A DNA stretch of 64,000 bases from Campylobacter aviculae (GCF_005406215.1 NZ_NXMA01000003.1:62001-126000), one strand, 5' to 3'. Shown: positions 49,399 through 61,032, numbered from the stretch's first letter. Notes: generated from the sequence alone by a model not told the origin. Translations and numbers: made by a program.

Positions 49399-50934
49399 AT
49401 GAAAAAAGCAGATATTTTAGTTTTAGATTTTGGCTCTCAATACACACAATTAATCGCTAGAAGATTAAGAGAACAAGGGGTTTATGCGGAAATTTTACCC
49501 TTTAATGTAAGCTTAGCTGATATTAAGGCAAAAGAACCTAAAGGAATTATATTAAGTGGTGGTCCAGCAAGTGTTTATGCAAGAGATGCTTATTTTTGCG
49601 ACAAAGGTGTTTTTGATTTAGGTTTGCCTATTCTTGGAATTTGTTATGGTATGCAACTTATGGCGCATCATTTTAGTGCTAGTGTTGCTCCAGCAGGACA
49701 CAAAGAATATGGAAAAGCGACTATAGAAATTCAAAAAGATAGTGCATTGTTTAAAAATTTACCTAAAAAACAAACCGTATGGATGAGTCATTCTGATAAA
49801 GTAGAAAATTTACCTCAAGGCTTTGAAGTTTTAGCAACGAGTGAAAATAGTCCTTTTTGCGTCTTTGCTAATGAAGAAAAAAAATTCTTTGCTTTGCAAT
49901 TTCACCCAGAAGTTCAGCACAGCGAATTTGGTAAAAATATTTTGAAAAATTTTGCCAAATACGCTTGTAATTGCGAAAGTGTTTGGAATATGGGCTCTTT
50001 TGCTAAAACTCAAACAGAAAAAATTCGCGAAGAAGTCGGAAGTGATAAAGTTTTATGTGCTGTAAGTGGTGGGGTTGATAGTAGTGTTGTGGCAGCGCTT
50101 TTATCAAGTGCGATTAAAAAACAAGTCATCGTTGTTTTTGTAGATAATGGCTTGTTACGTGCCAACGAACGCGAGCAGGTCGAATTTATGTTTAAAAACA
50201 CACTAAAAACAGATCTTATAAGCATTGATGCGAGTGAAATTTTTCTAAGTCGTTTAGCCGGAGTGATCGATCCTGAACAAAAAAGAAAAATCATAGGAAA
50301 TACCTTTATAGAAGTTTTTGAACAAGAAGCAAAAAAACATAGCGATGTTAAATATCTCGCTCAAGGCACTCTTTATACCGATATCATTGAAAGTTCAGTC
50401 ATCGGCGCTAGTAAGACTATTAAAAGTCATCACAACGTCGGAGGCTTACCTGAAAAAATGAATTTAAAACTCATCGAGCCTTTAAAAGAAATTTTTAAAG
50501 ACGAAGTGAGAGTCTTGGGTTTAGAACTAGGCTTAAGCAAAGAAGTTGTTTATCGTCATCCTTTTCCAGGACCTGGCCTTGCTATACGCATTATGGGTGA
50601 AGTGAATCGCCCTAGCTTGGAATTACTCAGACAAGCAGATGTTATTTTACTTGAAGAGTTAAAAAGTACTGGTTGGTATGATAAAACTTGGCAAGCATTT
50701 TGCGTACTCTTAAATGTAAAAAGTGTCGGCGTTATGGGAGATAATCGCACGTATGATAATACCATTTGCATACGTGTTGTGGATGCAAGCGATGGAATGA
50801 CTGCAACTTTTTCACATCTACCTTATGAAATTTTAGAAAATATCAGCCGTCGCATCATCAATGAAGTAAAAGGAATCAATCGCGTAGTGTATGATATATC
50901 GAGCAAACCACCTGCAACAATAGAATGGGAGTGA
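49399..50934 (+). CDS. guaA: GMP synthase (glutamine-hydrolysing)
   Basis: Makes GMP from XMP, glutamine and ATP. 511 residues: glutamine amidotransferase domain with catalytic Cys in GICYGMQ (about 79-85) and the HPEV His-Glu (about 168-171), then the PP-loop ATP pyrophosphatase domain with SGGVDSSV (about 225-232) and the C-terminal dimerisation domain ending KPPATIEWE. The start is the ATG at 49399 after AGGTGGTGATA; an in-frame ATG nine codons earlier lies inside the lipoprotein gene. Confidence 0.97.
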   Translation: MKKADILVLDFGSQYTQLIARRLREQGVYAEILPFNVSLADIKAKEPKGIILSGGPASVYARDAYFCDKGVFDLGLPILGICYGMQLMAHHFSASVAPAGHKEYGKATIEIQKDSALFKNLPKKQTVWMSHSDKVENLPQGFEVLATSENSPFCVFANEEKKFFALQFHPEVQHSEFGKNILKNFAKYACNCESVWNMGSFAKTQTEKIREEVGSDKVLCAVSGGVDSSVVAALLSSAIKKQVIVVFVDNGLLRANEREQVEFMFKNTLKTDLISIDASEIFLSRLAGVIDPEQKRKIIGNTFIEVFEQEAKKHSDVKYLAQGTLYTDIIESSVIGASKTIKSHHNVGGLPEKMNLKLIEPLKEIFKDEVRVLGLELGLSKEVVYRHPFPGPGLAIRIMGEVNRPSLELLRQADVILLEELKSTGWYDKTWQAFCVLLNVKSVGVMGDNRTYDNTICIRVVDASDGMTATFSHLPYEILENISRRIINEVKGINRVVYDISSKPPATIEWE

Positions 50935-51492
50935 TTATTTCTTACAATAATACACTATAGCCGGTGGGATATTTTGCCAAACTATTTTTGAAATTTTTAC
51001 CTCGCTAAAAAGTTCAAAAATTTTTAAACGAAAAGCTTTACTAGAAGGGCTTGGAAGTATATAAGCAAAGGTTGTAAAATATCCGCCTTTAGACAAATTT
51101 TTATGAATTACTGTTAAAAGTCTTTCTTGTTCGTTATTTTTAAGTAAAGCCCAAGGAATTCCAGAAACTATAATATCCACATTTGGCATAGCTCTTTGAT
51201 GTAAAAAATGCTCTAGATTTTCAGCATTTCCAATTTGTAAATCTAAATTTTCATATTTTTTAGAAAGTTTCTGCGCCATTTGATCATTAATTTCTATCGC
51301 AAAAAACTTAGCATCCTTATGTTTTCTTTGAAGTATAGCTTCTGTAAATGCTCCTGTTCCTGGTCCTATTTCAACTATATTTTTAACACTTTCTAAGCCT
51401 ATATTTTGAGTAATGGTTTTTCTTAGTTTTTTAGAACTAGGACACAAAGCCCCTACTTGTTTAGGATTTTTTAAATAATAATAAAAAAACAC
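50935..51492 (-). CDS. Phospholipid N-methyltransferase-like (PmtA-type) SAM methyltransferase
   Basis: A 185-residue class I methyltransferase. The opening LKNPKQVGALCPSSKKL and the SAM motif IVEIGPGTGAFTEAIL resemble bacterial PmtA, which methylates phosphatidylethanolamine toward phosphatidylcholine, and the related rRNA adenine dimethylases. Start chosen at GTG (51492), after TTGAGGAAAA; a TTG five codons earlier sits in that ribosome binding site. It converges on guaA with no gap. Activity is not shown. Confidence 0.75.
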   Translation of the reverse strand: MFFYYYLKNPKQVGALCPSSKKLRKTITQNIGLESVKNIVEIGPGTGAFTEAILQRKHKDAKFFAIEINDQMAQKLSKKYENLDLQIGNAENLEHFLHQRAMPNVDIIVSGIPWALLKNNEQERLLTVIHKNLSKGGYFTTFAYILPSPSSKAFRLKIFELFSEVKISKIVWQNIPPAIVYYCKK

Positions 51493-51659
51493 AGCATTTT
51501 TCCTCAATTTTAAAGATTTAATATCTTTATAAAAAATATAATTATAAAAATACTAAATGAAGTCAATGTGAATTTTAAAACTAAAAACTAAAAACTATTA
51601 TTAAAATTTTATAAAAATAAAGTTAAAATTATTCTTTTAAAACATTTCAAGGATGAAAT

Positions 51660-53120
51660 ATGCACGGAAAAATAGCCATTTATATGGATTCTACTGGACG
51701 AGGAACCGTTACAAATTCGGCAAATACTTTTTTTGATTTTAATCGTCAAATTTGGAATGATAAAAAAAGTATGCCAACAGTTGGAATGCTTGTAGAATTT
51801 AGAACACTTTCTGTGGAAACAAAAAATGAAGATGGATCTCAGGCTCCTGTTAGTAAAACGATTACTGGTATAAGACCTTCTAAATTTCAAGAATTTAAAG
51901 AAGGTGATTTTATCACAGAAAATGATTTTTGGAAAACAGATAATGATGATGAATTAGAAGATTTGCAAAATTCTAGAAGAAGTGCTTATGTTGCAGAACT
52001 TTATAGAACTATAGACTTTGATTCTATTGAAAAAATACCTTTATCTCTTACTATTCCTCAGGCTATACAAAAATATTTTGCCCATGAAATTTTATCTGTA
52101 GAAACTTTACAATCGAATTTAGAAGATGAAAAAGATATTCCATGTGTTTTAGATTATGTTATCATTAAAAGATTTTTATTTAAAGCTTATGATACTCTAA
52201 TTTTTATGGACAATAGTATTGATCAAACTCAATTTAATGCTTTAAAAAGTATTATGATGCACTTAGAAAATTCATACAAACAAATAGTTGCAGATCGCAA
52301 ACCTAATATAACTAAAATTTTTAATGAAACTTTCTTATCTTTACAATGTCATTATCAAGCCCTTGTAGCGACTATAGATACGAGAAAAAATAGACTTGCC
52401 TCTCTTGAAGCACAAATGAAAACTTTACAATCTGAAATCAATCTTAAAGCTAATGCAGCTAATGTGGATCCGGAAAAAATCAAAGCTAAACAGGAAAAAT
52501 TAGAAAAACTCCAAAAAGAAGCAGAAAACTATAAAACTACTCTTAAAAGACTTGGAGCCCTACAAGAGGATTTTTATAAAAAAAATTATAATATTTTCGA
52601 AAATGCCTTTAAACTTTCACGCGAGAAACTTTTTAAAAAAATTGTAACAGGGCTTAATTTATGTGCTACTATTATGGATACTAAAATTTGGCACCTATCT
52701 TTAAAATCTTCAGGCGTTAAAAATTCATACTTTACAATGAGTAATATAGAAAATTCCTTTTGTTCTCTTTCATTTGCAGAACATTATTTAAGCAGATTGA
52801 ATAAATCTGCCTTAAATCCTTTTGATCAAAAGCTTTCCATTTATATTCAAAAAATTACCAAGGAACAAAGAAGGAAATTTTTAGTTGTGACCTCTGATCT
52901 TGATTTACTTTGCAAACTAAAAATTGAAAATTTTGCCCAAAATCCTTATTATCTTGTAAAATATGCCCCTAAAAAAGTTAATTATCAATCTTTAATGCGT
53001 GATAATACTTTCGATATAGTCTATATTGATGAAAAACATGTCTGGGAAAGTGTAGCAGATATAATCTTGCAAGGAAAACATTTTGATAAAACAGGAAAAA
53101 CCAAATTTAAGCTTATCTAA
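51660..53120 (+). CDS. Multidomain protein: OB/cold-shock-like N-terminus, coiled coil, receiver-like C-terminus
   Basis: A 486-residue protein without signal peptide or membrane segment (Cj1249-like in C. jejuni). The first 50 residues (MHGKIAIYMDSTGRGTV...) have the beta-strand and Gly pattern of a cold-shock/OB domain. A helical middle (about 110-220), a coiled coil (about 235-310) and a C-terminal Rossmann/receiver-like part (RRKFLVVTSDLDLL, about 403-416; FDIVYIDE, about 454-461) follow. The domain assignments are by eye. It has its own upstream region behind a 150-bp gap, and precedes 6S RNA. Function unknown. Confidence 0.7.
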   Translation: MHGKIAIYMDSTGRGTVTNSANTFFDFNRQIWNDKKSMPTVGMLVEFRTLSVETKNEDGSQAPVSKTITGIRPSKFQEFKEGDFITENDFWKTDNDDELEDLQNSRRSAYVAELYRTIDFDSIEKIPLSLTIPQAIQKYFAHEILSVETLQSNLEDEKDIPCVLDYVIIKRFLFKAYDTLIFMDNSIDQTQFNALKSIMMHLENSYKQIVADRKPNITKIFNETFLSLQCHYQALVATIDTRKNRLASLEAQMKTLQSEINLKANAANVDPEKIKAKQEKLEKLQKEAENYKTTLKRLGALQEDFYKKNYNIFENAFKLSREKLFKKIVTGLNLCATIMDTKIWHLSLKSSGVKNSYFTMSNIENSFCSLSFAEHYLSRLNKSALNPFDQKLSIYIQKITKEQRRKFLVVTSDLDLLCKLKIENFAQNPYYLVKYAPKKVNYQSLMRDNTFDIVYIDEKHVWESVADIILQGKHFDKTGKTKFKLI

Positions 53121-53147
53121 AACATAGAATTTTAAGCTAAATAAGGC

Positions 53148-53153
53148 TATAAT
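53148..53153 (+). promoter_or_regulatory. -10 element of the 6S RNA promoter
   Basis: Perfect TATAAT, 7 bp before the predicted 5' end of 6S RNA, after the stop of the upstream gene. Confidence 0.8.
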
Positions 53154-53158
53154 TACTT

Positions 53159-53336
53159 GCCTAGGCGGTACGTATTTTAAGTGATCCAACACATACTTTC
53201 TTACTGTGATGTGCAATTTACCGTGTCTGTGGCATCGTTTGAATTTCGAAAGAAATGAGAAGTTGCAGCCTTTAAAAATTGCCTAACGGTTTCCTTTGAC
53301 TTTTTGGGGTCAACTTTTGCAAACGACTGCTTGGGT
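53159..53336 (+). ncRNA. ssrS: 6S RNA (the purD-associated RNA motif of Campylobacterota)
   Basis: 6S RNA binds sigma70-RNA polymerase as a promoter mimic and tunes transcription in stationary phase. The ends form a 10-bp terminal stem (53160-53169 with 53326-53335, including G-U pairs) enclosing a long, interrupted hairpin, about 178 nt in all. The position directly upstream of purD is characteristic of Campylobacterota, where the motif was first described as a purD-linked RNA. The inner bulge was not folded in detail. Confidence 0.85.
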
Positions 53337-53351
53337 TTAAGAGGAGAATGA

Positions 53352-54602
53352 ATGAAAATAATGATTTTAGGTAGCGGTGCTCGCGAATATTCTATCGCTT
53401 TAGCTTTGAAAAATACAAATGAAAATTTAAAATTCTATTTTTCGCCTGGAAATGGTGCTACTCAAAATCTTGGCACCAATATTGATCTTAAAGAACCTTT
53501 AGAATTAGCAAATTACGCAAAAGAAAATGAAATTGATCTTTGTATAGTAGGTAGTGAAAATTTTTTAGCTCAAGGCATTGTAGATATTTTTAAACAACAC
53601 AATCTTGCTATATTTGGTCCTACTAAAGCAGCGGCTATGCTTGAAACTTCAAAATCTTTTATGAAAAATTTTCTTCAAAAATACCAAATTAAAACGGCTA
53701 AATTTTTAAATACAAATGATCTAGAAAAAGCCAAAGAGTTTATTTTAAATTTAATACCACCTATAGTTGTAAAAGCTGATGGATTATGTGCTGGAAAAGG
53801 TGTAATTATAGCACAAACTCATGAACAGGCTATAGAATCGGCTTCTAAAATGCTTAGCGGAGAAAGTTTTGGGGATGCAGGAAAATTTATAGTCATAGAA
53901 GAATTTTTAGATGGATTTGAACTTAGTGTTTTTGCAGTCTGTGATGGAGACGATTTCATTTTATTACCTGCAGCACAAGATCATAAAAAACTACTTGACA
54001 ACGATCTAGGTCCAAACACAGGTGGGATGGGGGCTTATGCACCAAGTTCTTTGGCTAATGAAAACTTACTTGAAAAAATCAAAAAAGATATCATTATTCC
54101 TACTTTAGCTGGAATGAAAAAAGAAGGCAGCGAATTTAGTGGGGTTTTGTTTATAGGAATTATGGTTGTAGAGCAAGAACCTTATGTTTTAGAATTTAAT
54201 GTAAGATTTGGAGATCCAGAATGTGAAGTTTTAATGCCTTTAATTGAAAATCCTTTAGATCTTATTTTAGCAGCTACCCAAAAACGCTTAAAAAACACAA
54301 AAATTGAGATAAAAAAAGAATATGCCGTAGGGGTTGTTTGTGCTAGTGAAAATTATCCATATAAAAACTCTAAAAAAACAGAAATTTCTATAAAAAATAT
54401 TCCAGAAAATACACATATATCTTATGCCGGAGTTAGTCTAGACAATGGTAAATTAATGGCAGATGGAGGGCGTATTTTAGTTTGCGTTGGTATAGGTAAA
54501 GATATAAAAGAGGCACAAGCGAATGCTTATAAGCTTTGTGAAAATATAGAGTTTGCAGGCAAACAATTTAGAAAAGATATTGCACATCAGGTTATTCAAT
54601 GA
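53352..54602 (+). CDS. purD: Phosphoribosylamine-glycine ligase
   Basis: Second step of purine synthesis: joins glycine to phosphoribosylamine with ATP. The 416-residue ATP-grasp enzyme starts [19 protein letters not shown] and contains [13 protein letters not shown] (about 138-150) and the [12 protein letters not shown] segment (about 220-231) plus the [11 protein letters not shown] metal-binding stretch (about 278-288). The ATG lies 15 bp after the 6S RNA 3' stem, behind GAGGAG; it may be transcribed by read-through from the 6S promoter. Confidence 0.96.
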   Translation: MKIMILGSGAREYSIALALKNTNENLKFYFSPGNGATQNLGTNIDLKEPLELANYAKENEIDLCIVGSENFLAQGIVDIFKQHNLAIFGPTKAAAMLETSKSFMKNFLQKYQIKTAKFLNTNDLEKAKEFILNLIPPIVVKADGLCAGKGVIIAQTHEQAIESASKMLSGESFGDAGKFIVIEEFLDGFELSVFAVCDGDDFILLPAAQDHKKLLDNDLGPNTGGMGAYAPSSLANENLLEKIKKDIIIPTLAGMKKEGSEFSGVLFIGIMVVEQEPYVLEFNVRFGDPECEVLMPLIENPLDLILAATQKRLKNTKIEIKKEYAVGVVCASENYPYKNSKKTEISIKNIPENTHISYAGVSLDNGKLMADGGRILVCVGIGKDIKEAQANAYKLCENIEFAGKQFRKDIAHQVIQ

Positions 54603-55051
54603 ATGAAGATTTAATGACGCGTCTAGAGCGTGAAAATTTAAGTATTGCTAGTTTTGGGAAAAGAGTGTTGGCTTATTTTATAGATAATTTTATACTTTCT
54701 TTAATTGTCTGTGTGATTTTTTATGATCAATTGCTTCAATCAAAAAATTTACTAGAAACAACGCAAATATTAGGTAATTTTTACCTAGGGTTCATTTTAC
54801 TTCATTTTACTTATCAAACAATTTTTACGTATTTATATGGCGCTAGTTTAGGAAAAATAGTATGCAAAATTATCATTCTAGATGAAAGTCTTTTAGATAA
54901 ACCCAATTTAATGCAAAGTTGCATTAGATCAGCTATTAGGCAGTTAAGTGATATGGCATTTATGTTAGGTTTTGCCTGGGCATTAGGCAATGATTTACGT
55001 AAAACTTGGGAAGATTATTTGGCAAGGACGATAGTAGTTGATGTGGCGTAA
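54599..55051 (+). CDS. RDD family membrane protein
   Basis: A 150-residue protein with three or four hydrophobic helices and the RDD-domain pattern: [15 protein letters not shown] (about 20-34) with the Arg and Asp of the name, and a C-terminal basic segment near [13 protein letters not shown] proteins may export small molecules or act in osmotic adaptation; function here is unknown. It overlaps purD by 4 bp and lptD by 11 bp. Confidence 0.85.
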   Translation: MNEDLMTRLERENLSIASFGKRVLAYFIDNFILSLIVCVIFYDQLLQSKNLLETTQILGNFYLGFILLHFTYQTIFTYLYGASLGKIVCKIIILDESLLDKPNLMQSCIRSAIRQLSDMAFMLGFAWALGNDLRKTWEDYLARTIVVDVA

Positions 55052-57089
55052 ACTCTTCCTATTGCTTTGCATAAATGTTTTTTTAAATGCAACTCAAGTT
55101 GATATTTATGCACTTAATGCGAAAAAGGAAGGGGATATTCTTACTGCAAATAATGACGTTGTTATATTTTCAGATTTTTATTTTATCACCGCCGATAAAG
55201 CCATCTATAATGAAAAAAGCGGAGATATAGAGCTTTTTGGTGATGTTAACATTTTAAGAGGACAAAATGAACGTTCTCATTCAAATTATGCAAAAATTAA
55301 TCTCAATTTAAATGAAGCTAGTTTTAATAACTTTTTCTTTTCTAATAATAATCTAGAAGTATGGTTTCAGAGCAAAACAAGTTATTTAAATAATGAAATT
55401 TTTGAAAGTAAAATTTCTTCAGTTTCGAGTTGTAATGTTGAAGATCCGGATTGGGAAATTCGATTTTCTAAAGGTTGGCTTAATAGAAAAAACAATTTTG
55501 TTCATTTATATAATGCAAGATTATACGTAAAAGATTTTCCAATCTTTTATTTACCCTATTTTGGTTTTAGTGCGGACACGCATCGACAAAGTGGTCTTTT
55601 AATCCCTAAGATTGTTTTAAAAAGAGATGAAGGCTTATATTATGAACAACCTATTTACTTTGCAACAGATGAAAATTGGGATTTGCAATTAAATCCTCAA
55701 ATTAGAACTGATAGAGGTTTTGGACTTTATTCTACTTTAAGATTTGTAGATTCACCCTATTCTATGGGTGAGCTTAATTTTGGTGGATTTAAGGACAATT
55801 CATCTTATTATCATAAAGAAAATCTAAAAAACCACACACATATAGGTGCTGAATTAAAATATGCTAGAGATGATTTAATTAAATCTTTACTTAATGATAA
55901 TTTTCAAGAAGGCTTATGGATAGATGCAACTTATCTTAACGATATTGATTATTTTAATCTTAGTAGCAATAACTATCGTGATTTAAATTCCCTAGTCACT
56001 TCTAGAGTAAATTATTTTTTAGCTGATGAGAACAACTACTATGGTGCTTACGCAAAATATTATATTGATACCTCTAAATTAAATAATAATACAACCTTGC
56101 AAGAATATCCAAGTTTTCAATATCATCATTTTTTAAATAATTTATTTGATGAACGTTTGCATTATTCTTTTGATGCATCTTTTCATAATTTTTATCGCCC
56201 GGTAGGTCCTTATGCAAATCAAATTAATTTAGAATTGCCTATTTCATATCATAATGCTTTTTTTGGAGATTTATTGCATTTTACTTTTACAGAAAATTTA
56301 TTTGCTTCCTTTATAAACTATACCAAAGTTCCAGAAAAAAAACACGAGCATTATTTTCAAAATACTCATAGCTTTAATTTTTATACAGATCTTTCTAAAA
56401 GATATGATAGTTTTTTTCATACTTTAAATTTCGGATTGGAATATTTACTACTTGGAGCAAAATCAGGTAATATTAGTGAAAATTATCTTGAAGAATCTAC
56501 CCAAAAAGATGATCATATTAATTTTTATACTACACAATATTTTTATAATACTTCCGGGCAAAAAAAAATAAAGCATAAAATTAATCTTGAATATTTAAAA
56601 GAAAAAAATAATTTTGATGAGTTAAAAAATTTATTCACTTACTATTATAGTGAAAATATTGATTTTAATAGCGAAATCATTTATTCTTATATCCAACAAC
56701 ATTTTACAAATATAATCAACCAAATAGAATTCAATACAAATTCTAATTTCAATTGGAATTTTTCGCACGCCTATCAAAATAACGAATACGGTAAATATAA
56801 TTTTATAGGCACACGTGCAAACTATATCGCAACACCAAATTATAATTTATTTGGAGGAATTTGGTTTGATACCCAAAGATCTCATGCAAATATGTGGGAA
56901 TTAGGTTATACTTTTCAACGCAAATGTTGGAATTATTCTTTAATGTATAGAGAAAGAATTGACCCACAACTCACAAGCGCTGGGATCACTGCTAAAAATC
57001 AAAGCGGAGTTTATTTTGTATTTAATTTTTATCCACTAGGTGGAATTAAATATGATTTTTCACTAGCCGAGACTGAAAATAAAATTTAA
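55041..57089 (+). CDS. lptD: LPS/LOS assembly outer membrane protein LptD
   Basis: Outer-membrane barrel that, with LptE, inserts lipooligosaccharide into the outer leaflet. The 682 residues have a signal peptide ([19 protein letters not shown]), a jellyroll/OstA N-domain (about 20-190, with [19 protein letters not shown] near 52-70), and a long C-terminal beta-barrel region rich in aromatic residues. Shorter than the E. coli protein (784), as usual for the genus. The ATG at 55041 overlaps the RDD gene by 11 bp. Confidence 0.92.
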   Translation: MWRKLFLLLCINVFLNATQVDIYALNAKKEGDILTANNDVVIFSDFYFITADKAIYNEKSGDIELFGDVNILRGQNERSHSNYAKINLNLNEASFNNFFFSNNNLEVWFQSKTSYLNNEIFESKISSVSSCNVEDPDWEIRFSKGWLNRKNNFVHLYNARLYVKDFPIFYLPYFGFSADTHRQSGLLIPKIVLKRDEGLYYEQPIYFATDENWDLQLNPQIRTDRGFGLYSTLRFVDSPYSMGELNFGGFKDNSSYYHKENLKNHTHIGAELKYARDDLIKSLLNDNFQEGLWIDATYLNDIDYFNLSSNNYRDLNSLVTSRVNYFLADENNYYGAYAKYYIDTSKLNNNTTLQEYPSFQYHHFLNNLFDERLHYSFDASFHNFYRPVGPYANQINLELPISYHNAFFGDLLHFTFTENLFASFINYTKVPEKKHEHYFQNTHSFNFYTDLSKRYDSFFHTLNFGLEYLLLGAKSGNISENYLEESTQKDDHINFYTTQYFYNTSGQKKIKHKINLEYLKEKNNFDELKNLFTYYYSENIDFNSEIIYSYIQQHFTNIINQIEFNTNSNFNWNFSHAYQNNEYGKYNFIGTRANYIATPNYNLFGGIWFDTQRSHANMWELGYTFQRKCWNYSLMYRERIDPQLTSAGITAKNQSGVYFVFNFYPLGGIKYDFSLAETENKI

Positions 57090-57157
57090 AGGAAGGACAT
57101 TTGTTTAATATTTTTAAAAATCTAACCCATTTATTATCTGGAAAAAAAGGACAAACT

Positions 57158-59326
57158 ATGCAATACGAAATACAAATTAATAAAAATATAGAAATCTTTG
57201 ATATCGACAAAGTGGCAAAACAAGCCTCAGGTGCTGTTTTAATGAGACAAGGAAAAAGCGTTATATTAGCGACGGTTACAAGAGAAGAGAAACCCGTTGA
57301 AGAAGACTTTTTGCCTTTAACTGTTCAATATATAGAAAAAGCTTACGCTGCAGGTAAAATTCCAGGAGGTTATGTTAAAAGAGAAACCAAACCAAGTGAT
57401 GCTGAAACTTTAACGGCTAGAATTATAGATAGATCTTTACGTCCACTCTTTCCAAAAGGTTATGCTTATCCTACTCAAATTGTCGTTATGGTTCTTTCAG
57501 TAGATCCTCAAACAGATTTACAAGTAATGAGTTTAAACGCAGCTAGTGTAGCACTTTATTTAAGTGATATTCCTATAAAAGCTCCAGTTTGTGGAGTTCG
57601 TATCGGACGCATAGATGGTAACTTTATCTTAAATCCTACCAATGAAGAGCTTAAAAAAAGCACTTTGGATCTTTATGTTTCTGGAGTAAAAGATGAACTT
57701 TTAATGATAGAAATGAGAGCTTTACCAAGTGATGAATTTGCAATGATAGAAATCAAATTTCCAGATGATCAACCACCTATTCAAATCGTACCAGAAAATA
57801 CTCAAGCTATGAATGAGCTAAACGAAGATGAAACTTTAGAAGCTCTAAGCTTAGCCCAAAAAGCCATCTTAGAAGGATCGAGTATCTACGAAAAAACTTT
57901 CACAAAACACAAAAAAAATAATCCTGTAGAATTAAAAAATGAAATTGAATATCCAGAAATTTTTACCTTTGTAGAAAATAACTTTTATAATGATATTAAA
58001 CAAGCTATCAATCAAATGGCAAAAAGTGAGAGAGCTAGCGAATTAAATAAAATTGCTAAAGAAATTTTAAAACTAGAAATTGCTAAAGAATGGGATGAAG
58101 ATAGCATACTCGATACTTTAAACAAGATTAAACGCAATATCATACGCTCTCAAATTCTAAATGAGGGAAAAAGAGCTGATGGCAGAGGTTTAAAAGAAGT
58201 AAGACCTATTAGCATAGAAACAAATATACTCCCTAACGCCCATGGATCTTGTCTTTTTACACGGGGTCAAACTCAAGCTTTAGTTGTAGCAACTTTAGGC
58301 GGGGATAATGACGCCCAAATGATAGATTTACTCAATGAAAAAAATCCTGTAAGCGAACGTTTTATGGTAAATTATAATTTTCCAGGTTTTTCAGTAGGCG
58401 AAGCTAGCCCTATTAAAGCACCAAGCAGAAGAGAATTAGGACATGGAAATTTAGGAAAAAGAGCTCTATATCCAAGTGTGCCACAAGATTATCCTTATGT
58501 TATCCGCTTAGTCAGTGAAATTTTAGAAAGTAATGGATCAAGTTCTATGGCAACAGTTTGTGGAGGCTCTTTAGCTTTACGTGCAGCCGGAGTTCCTAGC
58601 CTAGATCTGATTGCTGGAGTTGCAATGGGTTTGATTTTTGAAAATGATCAATTTGCAGTTTTAACCGATATTATGGGACTTGAAGATCACGATGGAGATA
58701 TGGATTTTAAAGTTGCTGGAAGTAAAAAAGGTATCACCGCCTTGCAAATGGATATTAAACTCGGTGGGATCGATCAAGAAAAATTAAAAATTGCTCTTTA
58801 TCAAGCCAAAGAAGGAAGACTCCATATTTTAGATATTATGGAAAAAGCAGCAAAAGAAATTATTGTCAATGAAGAAATATTACCAAAAATAGAATTGTTT
58901 AATATTGATCCATCTAAAATTGTAGATATTATAGGTCAAGGGGGTAAAACCATCAAAGAAATTATAGAGAAATTTAATGTATCTATCGATTTGGATCGTG
59001 ATAAAGGTGAGGTTAAAATTTCAGGTTGTAATAATGAACAAATAATGGCTGCAAAAGATTATATCAAAAACATTACAAATTCACAAAAAAACCATAAAAA
59101 ATTCTCAAAAGATAAAAATTTATCTGATTTTGAACTAGGACAAGAATTTGAAGGAGTAGTTAAAAAAATCACTCAATTTGGAGCCTTTGTGGAGCTTAAA
59201 AATAATATAGATGGTTTGATTCATCATTCCAAAATCAAACATTTAAATATCAAAGAACAAGATATCTTAAGAGTGAAAGTAAGTGAAATCAAGAATGGAA
59301 AAATCTCTGTGGACTTATGTGAATGA
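57158..59326 (+). CDS. pnp: Polynucleotide phosphorylase
   Basis: 3'-5' exoribonuclease and RNA polymerase of the degradosome-type machinery. The 722-residue product begins [14 protein letters not shown] and has two RNase PH domains (with [17 protein letters not shown] near 402-418 and [18 protein letters not shown] near 507-524), then KH ([14 protein letters not shown], about 588-601) and S1 domains. The ATG at 57158 follows AAAGGACAAA; a TTG at 57101 is in frame but adds an unrelated leader. Works with RNase Y, also encoded here. Confidence 0.96.
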   Translation: MQYEIQINKNIEIFDIDKVAKQASGAVLMRQGKSVILATVTREEKPVEEDFLPLTVQYIEKAYAAGKIPGGYVKRETKPSDAETLTARIIDRSLRPLFPKGYAYPTQIVVMVLSVDPQTDLQVMSLNAASVALYLSDIPIKAPVCGVRIGRIDGNFILNPTNEELKKSTLDLYVSGVKDELLMIEMRALPSDEFAMIEIKFPDDQPPIQIVPENTQAMNELNEDETLEALSLAQKAILEGSSIYEKTFTKHKKNNPVELKNEIEYPEIFTFVENNFYNDIKQAINQMAKSERASELNKIAKEILKLEIAKEWDEDSILDTLNKIKRNIIRSQILNEGKRADGRGLKEVRPISIETNILPNAHGSCLFTRGQTQALVVATLGGDNDAQMIDLLNEKNPVSERFMVNYNFPGFSVGEASPIKAPSRRELGHGNLGKRALYPSVPQDYPYVIRLVSEILESNGSSSMATVCGGSLALRAAGVPSLDLIAGVAMGLIFENDQFAVLTDIMGLEDHDGDMDFKVAGSKKGITALQMDIKLGGIDQEKLKIALYQAKEGRLHILDIMEKAAKEIIVNEEILPKIELFNIDPSKIVDIIGQGGKTIKEIIEKFNVSIDLDRDKGEVKISGCNNEQIMAAKDYIKNITNSQKNHKKFSKDKNLSDFELGQEFEGVVKKITQFGAFVELKNNIDGLIHHSKIKHLNIKEQDILRVKVSEIKNGKISVDLCE

Positions 59327-59808
59327 GTGAAATTCTCACTCATCCCTTAAACCCATTTTTTAATAAGGATTCCAAAATTCTAATTCTAGGTTCTTTTCCG
59401 TCGATTCAATCAAGAAAAGATGGATTTTACTATCAGCATCCAAGAAATCGATTTTGGCTTATTTTCGAAACCTTATTTTCTGTAAAACTATCCAACATAG
59501 AACAACAAAAAAACTTTTTAAAAGAAAAACAAATTGCCCTTTGGGATATACTTAAAAGTTGTAAAATAAAAAATTCAGATGATAAAACCATCAGCTATGC
59601 TAAAGCAAATGATTTAAGCATTATCTTTAATCATGCTAGAATAGAACACATCTTTACTACAGGAAAAAGTGCTCATCGTTTTTTTAAGAAATTTTATCCT
59701 AATTTAGATGCTATTGCTTTACCATCGACTTCTCCGGCAAATTTAAATTTTTCTTTCGATCAACTCTTATGTGAATATAGTAAAATTAAAAATTTTCTAC
59801 ACAATTAA
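59323..59808 (+). CDS. DNA-deoxyinosine/uracil-type glycosylase (UDG superfamily)
   Basis: A 161-residue member of the MUG/hypoxanthine-DNA glycosylase branch. Motif 1 is [18 protein letters not shown] (about 23-40) and motif 2 is PSTSPAN (about 138-144), the substrate-pocket loops of this superfamily. It removes deaminated bases such as hypoxanthine. The stop-start overlap with pnp is 4 bp. The exact base specificity is inferred from the family. Confidence 0.82.
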   Translation: MSEILTHPLNPFFNKDSKILILGSFPSIQSRKDGFYYQHPRNRFWLIFETLFSVKLSNIEQQKNFLKEKQIALWDILKSCKIKNSDDKTISYAKANDLSIIFNHARIEHIFTTGKSAHRFFKKFYPNLDAIALPSTSPANLNFSFDQLLCEYSKIKNFLHN

Positions 59809-59824
59809 AAAATTTTATTTTAAA

Positions 59825-61010
59825 TTATAAACCTGCATTTGAAAAAATATATTTTTTTTCAAATATTAAAAAAAATAAAGCATTGATTACAAAAACAAAA
59901 CATACAAAAGCAAAAACAAATTCTATTCTAAAATAAGCTGCAATAATTCCTCCTCCAAAAGATCCACAAAAATTGCCTAAAAACTGACAAGTTTGATTTA
60001 ATCCAAACACAATGCTTAAATTCTTTGCATCAACACTTTTTTTAAGCAAAGCATTCACACAAGGCAAAAGACCGCCAAGTCCTATCCCTATGAGCAAACG
60101 AACAATGATTAGCATATAAACATTTGTAGCTAAAGATTGTAAATAAAAACAAGCTCCACAAAATAACAAAGAAACAAAAATAATTTTACTAGGGCCTACT
60201 TTATCTGCAAATTTTCCAATTCTAGGTGCAAAAAAAAAGATTACTAATTCCACTTGAAGCTACAACGATTCCAGACCAAAGAGCTAAATTTCCATATTGA
60301 TGTATTTTTTCTACAAAGATACTTAAAATAGGCATAACCCCAAAAGTTCCAAATTGAATTATAAAAGTTGTAATAAAAAGAACTATAATGAGAATTTTAT
60401 TTTCTTTTTTATTATGAGTATATTGTTGAACTTCTTTATTTTTTTTATCTTCACGAACAAAAAAATAAATCGTCACAAAAGAACAAGCGATTAAAAATGC
60501 TACAAATTCAAATACAGCATTGATTTTAAAAAATTCTGCCACAAATCCACCAAACAAAGGCCCTATCAAACTACCACTCACCGAAGCCGTCGAAAGAGTA
60601 CCTAGAGCGTAAGCTATTTTTTCTTTAGGAGCAATCACTGCTATAAAAACAACAGCTGCTGAAGTAAAACCAGAAACTATACCTGTTAAAGCGCGTATGA
60701 GAACTACTTCTGTAGCGCTATGAGCAAAGCTAAGCCATAAGGTTAAAATTGACATTCCTAAACTTGCACGAAGTAACATCTTTTTATAACCATATTTTGC
60801 ACCCAAAAAAGCCCAAAGAGGTGAAAAAATAGCCATTGCTAATGGAGTCACACCAAATGCAAGTCCTGAATAAAATGCAATTTCATTAGGATTAATATGC
60901 CCTAGCTGTTTTATATATAAGGGCAAAATAGGAGCAATCTGACTGAGTCCCATGCTTGTCGTAAAAACTCCAAACCAGCATATCCATAAAGTTTTATTGA
61001 AATTTTCCAT
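59825..61010 (-). pseudogene. MFS efflux transporter interrupted by a frameshift in a T9 run
   Basis: Two adjoining frames read as the N- and C-terminal parts of one 12-helix transporter (Cj1257c-like). The first frame (61010 down to 60222) runs from MENFNKTLWI through GISNLFF and ends early. The second frame resumes at FAPRIGKFADKVG, which is the next MFS loop. The break lies at nine Ts on the minus strand (60230-60238); eight would restore a 394-residue protein. The second part has no true start: the ATG reading MELVIFFF lies inside helix-coding sequence. It may be a real null, a phase-variable switch, or a sequencing error in the homopolymer. Confidence 0.85.
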
Positions 61011-61032
61011 AGTTTTATTGTATGATACTTTT

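Noticed and set aside
53159-53336. purD leader as a purine riboswitch
   Set aside because: No purine-aptamer core was seen; the long closed hairpin, terminal stem and genus-specific position fit 6S RNA.
59825-60253. Separate 142-residue gene starting MELVIFFF
   Set aside because: The start lies in the frameshifted homopolymer region and the sequence continues the upstream transporter; there is no ribosome binding site.
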